64,000 nt of DNA from positions 1-64,000 of the forward strand of contig NZ_JFYV01000053.1 in NCBI RefSeq assembly GCF_000632225.1, in the 5' to 3' direction. Positions within the stretch are counted from its first letter, which is position 1. Each line of letters begins with the position of its first letter. Made by a program: the position numbers and the translations under genes. This stretch comes from Sphingomonas sp. RIT328. GTDB taxonomy: Bacteria; Pseudomonadota; Alphaproteobacteria; Sphingomonadales; Sphingomonadaceae. The notes under the pieces are model-generated. The model was not told the origin of the DNA, did not search any database, and saw only the letters and a list, made by a program, of their open reading frames with translations. This document shows positions 57,613 to 64,000 of this stretch, piece by piece.

Positions 57613-59448
57613 ATGTATGACGTGATCGTCGTCGGCGGGGGCCACGCCGGCACCGAAGCCGCCGCTGCCGCTGCCCGCCGCGGTGCCAAGACCTTGCTGC
57701 TCAGTCACGACCGCCGCCATATCGGCGCGATGTCGTGCAACCCGGCGATCGGCGGCCTCGGAAAGGGGCATATCGTCCGTGAAGTCGATGCCTTCGATGG
57801 CCTGATCGGTCGCGCTGCCGATGCCGCCGCGATCCACTATCGTATGCTCAACCGCAGCAAGGGGGCGGCCGTGCAGGGGCCGCGGGTCCAAGCGGATCGG
57901 CGTCGCTATGCCGCAGCGATCCAGACGATGCTCGCAGCCCTTCCGGCGCTGACGGTGGCGGAAGGAGATGTCGAGGCGCTCGACCTCACCGGTGATCGCG
58001 TCGCTGGCGTCCTACTGGGTGACGGCAGTCGTATCGCGGGCCGGACGGTGATCCTCGCGACGGGGACTTTCCTCGGCGGTCGCATGTTCCGCGGTGACGA
58101 GCGACATGAGGGCGGCAGGATCGGCGAACGCCCGGCGCGGCGGCTGGCAGAGCAGTTGCGCGCACTCTCCTTGCCGCTTGCACGCCTCAAGACCGGAACG
58201 CCGCCCCGGCTCGACGGCCGCACGATCGACTGGGCGCGGCTCGAGGAGCAGCGATCCGATGTCGATCCCTGGACGATGTCGCCGATGACCGAGCACCGGC
58301 TGTTGCCGCAGATCGCCTGTGCGGTGACGCGGACCAACGGTGCAACGCATGATGCGATCCGCGCCGGGCTCGATCGTTCGCCGCTGTTCGGGGGTGCGAT
58401 CGAGGGGCAGGGACCGCGCTATTGTCCGTCGATCGAGGACAAGGTGCATCGCTTCGGCGATCGCGACGGCCATCAGGTCTTCCTCGAGCCCGAAGGTCTC
58501 GACGACGCGACCGTCTATCCCAACGGCCTGTCGACCTCGCTGCCGGCGGATGTGCAGACCGCGATGATCCGCAGCATCGCCGGTCTGGAGCGGGCGACGA
58601 TCACCGTCGCCGGCTATGCGGTCGAATATGACTATCTCGATCCGCGCGCGCTCGACGCCACGCTGGCGCTTGCGGCGATCCCCGGCGTCTATTGCGCCGG
58701 GCAGATCAACGGCACCACCGGATATGAGGAAGCGGCAGGGCAGGGGCTCGTCGCGGGTCTGAACGCGGCTGCTGTCGCTTGCGATCTCGCCCCCTGCGTG
58801 CTCGACCGCGCCTCCAGTTATACCGGCGTGATGATCGACGATCTCGTACTGCAAGGTGTGACCGAACCCTATCGGATGCTGACCGCGCGCGCGGAATACC
58901 GGCTGTCGCTGCGGGCGGACAATGCCGAGACCCGGCTGGCGCCGATTGCCGCTGCGCTCGGCTGTGTCGGCGCGGACCGGTTGGCGCATCAGCAGCGGCA
59001 GGCCGAGGCGCGGGCGACGATCCGCGCGGCGCTCGAGACGATGGTGAGCGCGGCGCAGGTCGCGATGCTCGGCGTGCAGGTGGCACAGGATGGCAGCCGG
59101 CGAAGCCTGTATGAATGGCTGCGGATCGGTGACCTGTCGCTCGACCGGCTGGCGCCCGAGGTGCGGGGGATGGCGCCGGCAGCGATCGTCGACGAGGTCG
59201 TCGAGGATGCCCGCTATGCTCCCTATATCGAACGGCAGGCGGAAGAGGTGGCACGGATGCGCAGCGACGAGGCGGTGCCGCTGTCGCCGGCCCTCGATTA
59301 TGGTGCGATCCCCGGACTGTCGAACGAGATGATCGACCGGCTCGGCAAGGCACGTCCGACCTCGCTCGGTGCGGCGGCGCGCGTTCAGGGCGTGACGCCC
59401 GCCGCGATGACCGCCATCTATCTCTATGCGCAACGGCGGGCGGCATGA
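57613..59448 (+). CDS. mnmG: tRNA modification FAD enzyme MnmG (GidA)
   Basis: A 611-aa FAD protein, partner of MnmE. N-terminal GGGHAGTEAAAAAARRG (FAD-binding), LLSHDRRHIGAMSCNPAIGGLGKGHIVREVDAFDG, MLNRSKGAAVQGPRVQADR, LATGTFLGG and QINGTTGYEEAAGQGLVAGLNAA are diagnostic. The C-terminal helical domain docks MnmE. It overlaps rsmG (ATGA). Confidence 0.97.
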   Translation: MYDVIVVGGGHAGTEAAAAAARRGAKTLLLSHDRRHIGAMSCNPAIGGLGKGHIVREVDAFDGLIGRAADAAAIHYRMLNRSKGAAVQGPRVQADRRRYAAAIQTMLAALPALTVAEGDVEALDLTGDRVAGVLLGDGSRIAGRTVILATGTFLGGRMFRGDERHEGGRIGERPARRLAEQLRALSLPLARLKTGTPPRLDGRTIDWARLEEQRSDVDPWTMSPMTEHRLLPQIACAVTRTNGATHDAIRAGLDRSPLFGGAIEGQGPRYCPSIEDKVHRFGDRDGHQVFLEPEGLDDATVYPNGLSTSLPADVQTAMIRSIAGLERATITVAGYAVEYDYLDPRALDATLALAAIPGVYCAGQINGTTGYEEAAGQGLVAGLNAAAVACDLAPCVLDRASSYTGVMIDDLVLQGVTEPYRMLTARAEYRLSLRADNAETRLAPIAAALGCVGADRLAHQQRQAEARATIRAALETMVSAAQVAMLGVQVAQDGSRRSLYEWLRIGDLSLDRLAPEVRGMAPAAIVDEVVEDARYAPYIERQAEEVARMRSDEAVPLSPALDYGAIPGLSNEMIDRLGKARPTSLGAAARVQGVTPAAMTAIYLYAQRRAA

Positions 59449-60059
59449 CCGAAGCGGAGGCACGTGCCTGGTTCGTCGAGCGGTTCGGCGAGGCGCGGAC
59501 GGCGCGGGTCGGCGCCTTTCTCGACATGGTATGTTTCGAGACGGAGCAGCAGAATTTGATCTCGCCGGCCAGCGTCGCTTCGATCTGGATCCGCCACGGA
59601 TTGGATTCGGCGCAGCTTATGTTCCATGTGGAACAATCTGGAGGCTGGCTCGACATCGGCACCGGTGGCGGCTTCCCCGGCATGATCGTTGCCATCTGCG
59701 GTGATCAGCCTACGACCATGGTCGAGCCGCGACGCAAGCGCGCCGCGTTTCTGGAGGAGGCTGCCTCCCGTCTAGGCCTAACCAACACCCGCGTCGTGGC
59801 GGCCAAGGTCGAGTCTGTCACCGGTACGTTCGCAACGATCTCGGCACGGGCGGTGGCATCGGTCGAAAAGCTTTTGCAAGCGGCGGAGCATTGCGCCACA
59901 CCGGAGACACGCTGGATCCTCCCACGTGGACGGATCGAGGCCGAAGAATTGGCCCGGCTCCGGCGTGACCGAACCCGAGTGTTCCACGTGGAACACAGTT
60001 TGACCGATCCTCAATCCACGATCCTCCTCGTGGACCACAAGCAAGGACGCGCGCGATGA
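59445..60059 (+). CDS. rsmG: 16S rRNA (G527-N7) methyltransferase RsmG
   Basis: A 204-aa rRNA methyltransferase. The SAM loop is WLDIGTGGGFPGMIVAIC (about 68-84), then VEPRRKRAAFLEEAASRLGL. Two stretches encoded by parS DNA appear in it: MFHVEQ (about residue 59) and VFHVEH (about 179). Length and motif order are otherwise normal. Overlaps mnmG and parA by 4 nt each. Confidence 0.94.
   Translation: MTEAEARAWFVERFGEARTARVGAFLDMVCFETEQQNLISPASVASIWIRHGLDSAQLMFHVEQSGGWLDIGTGGGFPGMIVAICGDQPTTMVEPRRKRAAFLEEAASRLGLTNTRVVAAKVESVTGTFATISARAVASVEKLLQAAEHCATPETRWILPRGRIEAEELARLRRDRTRVFHVEHSLTDPQSTILLVDHKQGRAR
59620..59635. promoter_or_regulatory. parS-like site 4, inside rsmG
   Basis: TGTTCCATGTGGAACA: one change (C to T at the centre) from the perfect parS. 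It is read in frame as M-F-H-V-E-Q; the change is silent (CAC to CAT, both His). Confidence 0.65.
59980..59995. promoter_or_regulatory. parS site 5, inside rsmG
   Basis: TGTTCCACGTGGAACA, a perfect 16-bp palindrome in the 3' part of rsmG, about 60 bp before parA. It could spread ParB across the parAB promoter or coding start. Confidence 0.9.
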
Positions 60060-60844
60060 CCTGTATTGCGGTGGCCAATCAAAAGGGTGGTGTCGGCAAG
60101 ACCACCAGTGCGATCAACCTTGCCACGGCGCTGTCGGCAACCGGCAAGACGGTGCTGCTGATCGATCTCGATCCGCAGGGCAATGCCTCGACCGGCCTGG
60201 GCATTTCCCAGGGCCAGCGTGGCCGGTCCAGTTATCACGTGCTGATCGGCGAGGCGGAGATCGCCGACACGATCATCACGACGAAGGTGCCGCGGCTCGA
60301 TCTCGTCCCGGCGACGCAGGATCTGTCGGGCGCGGAGATCGAACTGGTGGAGTTCGATCATCGTACCCACCGGCTCGATCGCGCGCTCGCCCATGCCAAG
60401 GACCGTTGGGATATCGTGCTGATCGACTGCCCGCCCTCGCTCGGGCTGCTGACGATCAACGCGATGGTTGCGGCGGACAAATTGCTCGTGCCGCTGCAAT
60501 GCGAATTCTTCGCGCTCGAAGGCCTGTCGCAATTGCTCACCACGGTCGAGCGGATCCGCGAACGGTTCAATCCGGGGCTGGCGATCCTCGGCGTCGCGCT
60601 GACGATGTACGATCGCCGCAATCGGCTGACCGATCAGGTCGCGGCGGATGTCCGTGCGGTGCTCGGCAAGGTGGTGTTCGATACCGTGATCCCGCGGAAC
60701 GTCCGCTTGTCCGAAGCGCCGAGCCACGGCCTGCCGGCGCTGATCTACGATTATCGGTGCTCGGGGTCGCAGGCCTATATCGATCTGGCGCGCGAGCTGA
60801 TCGCGCGGTTGCCGCAGATGCCGCCGACGGCAGCCGCGGCATGA
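60056..60844 (+). CDS. parA: Chromosome partition ATPase ParA
   Basis: A 262-aa deviant-Walker ATPase that moves ParB-parS complexes toward the new pole. KGGVGKTT (K10-T17) with the signature lysine, LIDLDPQGNASTGLG, VLIDCPPSLGLLTINAMVAADKLLVPLQCEFFALEGLSQLL. Overlaps rsmG and parB by 4 nt each, so the block mnmG-rsmG-parA-parB is a coupled chain. Confidence 0.97.
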   Translation: MTCIAVANQKGGVGKTTSAINLATALSATGKTVLLIDLDPQGNASTGLGISQGQRGRSSYHVLIGEAEIADTIITTKVPRLDLVPATQDLSGAEIELVEFDHRTHRLDRALAHAKDRWDIVLIDCPPSLGLLTINAMVAADKLLVPLQCEFFALEGLSQLLTTVERIRERFNPGLAILGVALTMYDRRNRLTDQVAADVRAVLGKVVFDTVIPRNVRLSEAPSHGLPALIYDYRCSGSQAYIDLARELIARLPQMPPTAAAA

Positions 60845-61746
60845 GCGACGCCGCGAAGCGCAGCCGGCCGGCCGGCCTGGGCCGGGGCCTCAGCGCCCTG
60901 CTCGGCGAGATCGCCACCGAAGCGCCGGTCAATCCCGGCGGCGAGAACAAGGTGCCGACCGGCGTGCGGATGCTGCCGGTCAGCGCGCTCGCGCCGCATC
61001 CGGATCAGCCGCGCCGGCATTTCGACGATGCGCTGCTCGACGAACTCGCCGCATCGATCGCGGCACGCGGATTGATCCAGCCAATCGTCGTGCGGCCACA
61101 CGGCCATGACTATCAGATCGTCGCGGGCGAACGGCGCTGGCGCGCGGCGCAACGGGCGCGGCTGCACGAAGTGCCGGTCGTCGTGCGCGAGTTCGACGAT
61201 GCGCAGACGCTCGAGATCGCGCTGGTCGAGAATATCCAGCGGCAGGACCTCAATGCGATCGAGGAGGCACAGGCTTATCAGCGACTCGCCGGCGAATATG
61301 GCCATACCCAGGAGGCGCTCGCCAAGATCGTCCACAAATCGCGCAGCCACGTCGCTAACCTATTGAGATTGCTGGAACTTCCGGCGGCGGTTCAGGATCG
61401 CGTCACCGATGGGTCGCTGTCGATGGGACATGCGCGGGCGCTGCTCGGCTCGCGCGACGTCGAGATGCTTGCCGAACAGGTCGTCGCGCGCGGCCTGTCG
61501 GTGCGCGAGACCGAGAAACTGGCGAAGGGGGCCAAACCCGAACGGCCCGGTGGTGCGTCCCGCGAACGCGCCCCGACCTCGCCGCCCGATGCGGATATCA
61601 CCGCGCTCGAACGGCAATTGTCCGATCTGCTCGGGCTGCACGTCCGCGTCGCGCATAGCGAGAAGGGCGGCACGATCACGCTGACCTATTCGACGCTCGA
61701 TCAGCTCGACATGGTCTGTCAGCGACTCACCGGCGATTCGATCTGA
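60841..61746 (+). CDS. parB: Chromosome partition protein ParB
   Basis: A 301-aa DNA clamp and CTPase. N-terminal ParA-interaction stretch (RPAGLGRGLSALLGE), CTP-binding box with GERRWRA (96-102), ENIQRQDLNAIEEAQAYQRL, helix-turn-helix region with KSRSHVANLLRLL that binds parS, then a dimerisation domain at the C-terminus (ALERQLSDLLGLHVRVAHSEKGGTITLTYSTLDQLD). Stop overlaps the next ATG by 1 nt. Confidence 0.97.
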   Translation: MSDAAKRSRPAGLGRGLSALLGEIATEAPVNPGGENKVPTGVRMLPVSALAPHPDQPRRHFDDALLDELAASIAARGLIQPIVVRPHGHDYQIVAGERRWRAAQRARLHEVPVVVREFDDAQTLEIALVENIQRQDLNAIEEAQAYQRLAGEYGHTQEALAKIVHKSRSHVANLLRLLELPAAVQDRVTDGSLSMGHARALLGSRDVEMLAEQVVARGLSVRETEKLAKGAKPERPGGASRERAPTSPPDADITALERQLSDLLGLHVRVAHSEKGGTITLTYSTLDQLDMVCQRLTGDSI

Positions 61747-62489
61747 TGATCCTGCGCAGCGACGAATATGACGATCTGCCGACAACCGGCGGGGTGATGC
61801 GAACGCATTGGTTCCGGCCGGCGGGGGAGGGGCGGTTTCCTGGCCTCGTCCTTTATTCGGAAATCTACCAGGTCACCGATCCGATCCGGCGGCTGGCGGC
61901 GTTCTTCGCAGGTCACGGCTATGTCGTCGCGGTGCCGGAAGTCTATCATGACTATGAGGCGCCGGGGACGGTGCTGCGCTACGATGCCGAGGGGACGGCG
62001 CGGGGTAACGATCTCAAATTCACCAAGCCGGTGGCCGGCTTCGATGCCGATGCGACGCGGGTGATCGGTGCCTTGCTCGTGCATCCGGCGTGCAGCGGCC
62101 GCGTCGGAACGATCGGTGTGTGCCTCGGCGGGCATCTCGCCTATCGCGCCGCGCTCGATCCGCGCGTGTCGGCCGCGGCGCTCTTTTATCCCACCGATAT
62201 CCACAGCGGCACCTTGGGGGCCGGGCGCAGCGACGACAGCCTCGTGCGCATGGCCGAGCTGCAGGCGGAGACGATGTTCGTCTTCGGGCGGCAGGACCCG
62301 CATGTGCCCTTCGCCGGACGCGAGGCGATCCGCGCCCGGCTGGAGGCGGTCGACGCGCGCTACGAATGGCATGAGGTGAATGCCCAGCACGCCTTCCTGC
62401 GCGACGAGGGGCCGCGCTACGATCCGGCGCTGTTCGTCGCAGCGACCGGATGGGCGCTGGCGCTGTTCGATCGCGTCTTGCGCGGCTAA
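61746..62489 (+). CDS. Dienelactone hydrolase family protein 2
   Basis: A 247-aa DLH-like hydrolase: GLVLYSEIYQVTDPIRRLAAFFAGHGYVVAVPEVYHDYEAPGTVL, nucleophile Cys in IGVCLGGHLAYRAA, aspartate in GRQDPHVPF, histidine in NAQHAFLRDEG. Coupled to parB through TGATG; its relation to partition is unclear. Its 3' end overlaps the convergent holA stop by 4 nt. Confidence 0.9.
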   Translation: MILRSDEYDDLPTTGGVMRTHWFRPAGEGRFPGLVLYSEIYQVTDPIRRLAAFFAGHGYVVAVPEVYHDYEAPGTVLRYDAEGTARGNDLKFTKPVAGFDADATRVIGALLVHPACSGRVGTIGVCLGGHLAYRAALDPRVSAAALFYPTDIHSGTLGAGRSDDSLVRMAELQAETMFVFGRQDPHVPFAGREAIRARLEAVDARYEWHEVNAQHAFLRDEGPRYDPALFVAATGWALALFDRVLRG

Positions 62490-63505
62490 CCGCGGCGTTC
62501 GACCCCGCGGGTCAATTCGGTAAGCGCATGGTCGGCAAGCACGCCACCGGCATTGCCGCTCGCCATGATCGCACGCTCGGCATGGCGGACGCGGAGCAGC
62601 GCGGTGGCGAGCATCGCCGGCGTCCAGCGGCGCAGCGCCTGCGCGGTCGCAGCCTCCTCGCGGAAGAAGATGCGATGGCGTTTGAAGACGCTGTCCTGAC
62701 CGGCGCCGGCATCGATCTCCGCCTTCATCTCGGCGAGCGTCATCAGCCGGCGGGCGAGCAGGCGCAGCCACGGGATCGGCGACGTTCCCGCCTCGTGCAA
62801 CCGGCCGAGTTCGGCGCCGAGCAACGCGGTCTGGCCGCTGATCACGGCATCGACCACCTGCGTCATCTCCGCCTCGCCGAGATCGGCGCCGATCGCATCG
62901 AGCGCCGCCTCGTCGGCATCGTGCGGACGGTCGGGCGCGGCGTCGAGGAACAGCGCGAGCTTGTCGATCTCGCGGCCGAGCACGAGGCGATCGCCGCCGC
63001 AACTCGCCGCGAGCCGCGCGGCGACTCCGGGCGCCGGCCGCAGCCCGGCGTCACGCGCCATCGTCGCGGCAAGCCGTTCCAAGTCCGCCGCGCTCGGCTC
63101 ATAGGCGGCATAGGCGAGCGCGCGGCGGGATTCGATCGCCAGCTTGACGATCTTGGCGGTCGACTTGACCGTCGGGGCAAGTGCAACCACCGGGTTGCCG
63201 GCATGATCCGCGGCGAGCAGCGTCGTGAAGGCGTCGAGGCATTCCTCACCCGCCGGGGCGACGCGGATATGGCGGGCGCCGCCGAACAAGGAGAGCGACG
63301 CCGCCTCGTCGGCGAGCCGTGCCGGGTCGGAGCGCAGCGTCGCGCCGTCAAGGTCGATCCGCTCCGCCTCCGGCCCCATCGCCCTGGCGAGCAGGCCGGC
63401 GAGGTCCGCGGCCGCCGACCCGTCCGGTCCGTGCAGCAGATAAAGGCGGATGTCGGGCGAGGGGCGTTCGAGCGCGGTGCGGATGTCGCGCGCGTTCGCC
63501 TTCAT
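62486..63505 (-). CDS. holA: DNA polymerase III delta subunit
   Basis: A 339-aa clamp-loader wrench subunit. RLYLLHGPDGSAAADLAGLLARAM, SLFGGARHIRVAPAGEE and KLALFLD; C-terminal helical collar (LLRVRHAERAIMASGNAGGVLADHALTEL). Overlaps the lptE stop by 4 nt. In alphaproteobacteria leuS-lptE-holA commonly faces parAB. Confidence 0.93.
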   Translation of the reverse strand: MKANARDIRTALERPSPDIRLYLLHGPDGSAAADLAGLLARAMGPEAERIDLDGATLRSDPARLADEAASLSLFGGARHIRVAPAGEECLDAFTTLLAADHAGNPVVALAPTVKSTAKIVKLAIESRRALAYAAYEPSAADLERLAATMARDAGLRPAPGVAARLAASCGGDRLVLGREIDKLALFLDAAPDRPHDADEAALDAIGADLGEAEMTQVVDAVISGQTALLGAELGRLHEAGTSPIPWLRLLARRLMTLAEMKAEIDAGAGQDSVFKRHRIFFREEAATAQALRRWTPAMLATALLRVRHAERAIMASGNAGGVLADHALTELTRGVERRG

Positions 63506-63990
63506 CGGCTCGGGCGGCTGCGCGCGTAGACGGCGAGGCGGGCGACGATCTGGTCGGCGACGATGCCGGACAGACGCTCGAGCGCGGTATTCTCCGCCGC
63601 GATCGTCGCATATTCCGACTGGACGACGTCGATGCCGGCATCCGACCCGGCGGTATCGTCGAGCAGCACGCTGCCGTCGGCGAGATTTACCAGCTGGAAG
63701 CGTGCGCGCAGCGTCCGCCGCTCGCGCGTCACGCTGTCGTCGCGACGCACGCCGAAGCCGGCGATCTTGTCGTCGAGCCGCACGTCGAGCCGATATTGCG
63801 GCGTGCCGCTCGCCGCGAGCCGGTCGCGCAGCGCATTGCTCATCAGCCAGCCCGACTTGCCGTCGATCGGCGTCACCTCGACATGTGCGAGCGTGCCGGC
63901 GACCGGCCCGGCGCCGCCGCCCGCGTAGAGCGGATGGAGGCCGCAGCCGGCAAGCAACGCGAGCGGCGCGAGGGCGAGCAGGCGCTTCAT
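63502..63990 (-). CDS. lptE: LPS assembly lipoprotein LptE
   Basis: A 162-aa lipoprotein (LLAGC lipobox at C16) that plugs the LptD channel for LPS export. Beta strands TLAHVEVTPIDGKSGWLMSNALRDRLAASG and YRLDVRLDDKIAGFGVRRDDSVTRERRTLRARFQLV are family-like; conservation is low, so neighbours support the call. Confidence 0.88.
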   Translation of the reverse strand: MKRLLALAPLALLAGCGLHPLYAGGGAGPVAGTLAHVEVTPIDGKSGWLMSNALRDRLAASGTPQYRLDVRLDDKIAGFGVRRDDSVTRERRTLRARFQLVNLADGSVLLDDTAGSDAGIDVVQSEYATIAAENTALERLSGIVADQIVARLAVYARSRPSR

Positions 63991-64000
63991 GCGACGATGT
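63987..64000 (-). CDS. 3' end of the upstream gene, probably leuS
   Basis: On the minus strand the last 14 bases read ATC-GTC-GCA-TGA, i.e. I-V-A-stop, overlapping the lptE ATG by 4 nt. Leucyl-tRNA synthetases often end N-I-V-A or similar, and leuS usually precedes lptE in alphaproteobacteria. The fragment is too short to be sure. Confidence 0.35.

Overview
The window is about 64 kb of GC-rich chromosome from an alphaproteobacterium, most probably a Sphingomonas-type member of the Sphingomonadales. The evidence is the alphaproteobacterial order of genes around the origin, the protein types (MmcB, DUF1491, Coq7, HemJ, DUF3667, an alphaproteobacterial-type ohr promoter), GAAC-N7-GAAC SOS boxes, and palindromic intergenic repeats of the kind found in sphingomonads. 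It is mainly housekeeping DNA with a few accessory insertions. No prophage, integrase, IS element, rRNA gene or CRISPR array was seen.

Layout. 1-2.5 kb: 3' part of smc, with a suspicious perfect fold-back at the very edge. 2.5-6.05 kb: a probable SOS-controlled DNA-repair cassette (radical SAM protein, hemerythrin-like protein, DUF4130-UdgX fusion) with a LexA-type box just before its first gene. 6.1-12.1 kb: aldo/keto reductase, DedA, a polytopic membrane protein, a secreted protein, coq7, dsbB and a CtpA-type protease. 12.2-16.7 kb: a leftward block envC-rlmH-rsfS-nadD, a parDE-like toxin-antitoxin pair, then proA; the genes from the toxin to envC all appear to use non-ATG starts. 16.7-27.2 kb: DUF3667 protein, acyl-CoA synthetase, lgt, a midA-GNAT-pgeF chain, a PLP enzyme, a phosphoribosyltransferase, an M24 peptidase and tRNA-Thr(GGU). 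27.3-34.1 kb: accessory functions (exported GH43 protein, EmrA-EmrB-NodT tripartite pump, exported alpha/beta hydrolase). 34.1-43.3 kb: rpsU, ohr with two palindromic operators, a ubiquinone hydroxylase, ftsK, lolA, xth and ribA. 43.4-46.7 kb: mmcB with a second LexA box, a SleB-type hydrolase, DUF1491, a thioesterase, ptsN and hpf.

46.8-64 kb is the replication-origin and partition region. Leftward dnaQ-coaE-aroE-maf-ppsR faces rightward hemE-hemJ-(parDE)-rho across about 390 bp with clustered DnaA-box sequences, the candidate oriC. Further right are terC, mnmE, mnmG, rsmG, parA and parB, with five parS-like GTTCCACGTGGAAC sites: three between mnmE and mnmG and two inside rsmG. The leftward holA-lptE pair and the last bases of a probable leuS close the window. 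Genes on both sides of the candidate origin are transcribed away from it, as expected for leading-strand coding.

How the genes work together: DnaA acts at the origin, ParAB-parS segregates it, SMC compacts the chromosome, FtsK clears the septum, and DnaQ and HolA serve the replicase. A LexA circuit probably drives the UdgX cassette and mmcB. Envelope genes (lgt, lolA, lptE, dsbB, ctpA, envC, SleB-type) are scattered through the window.
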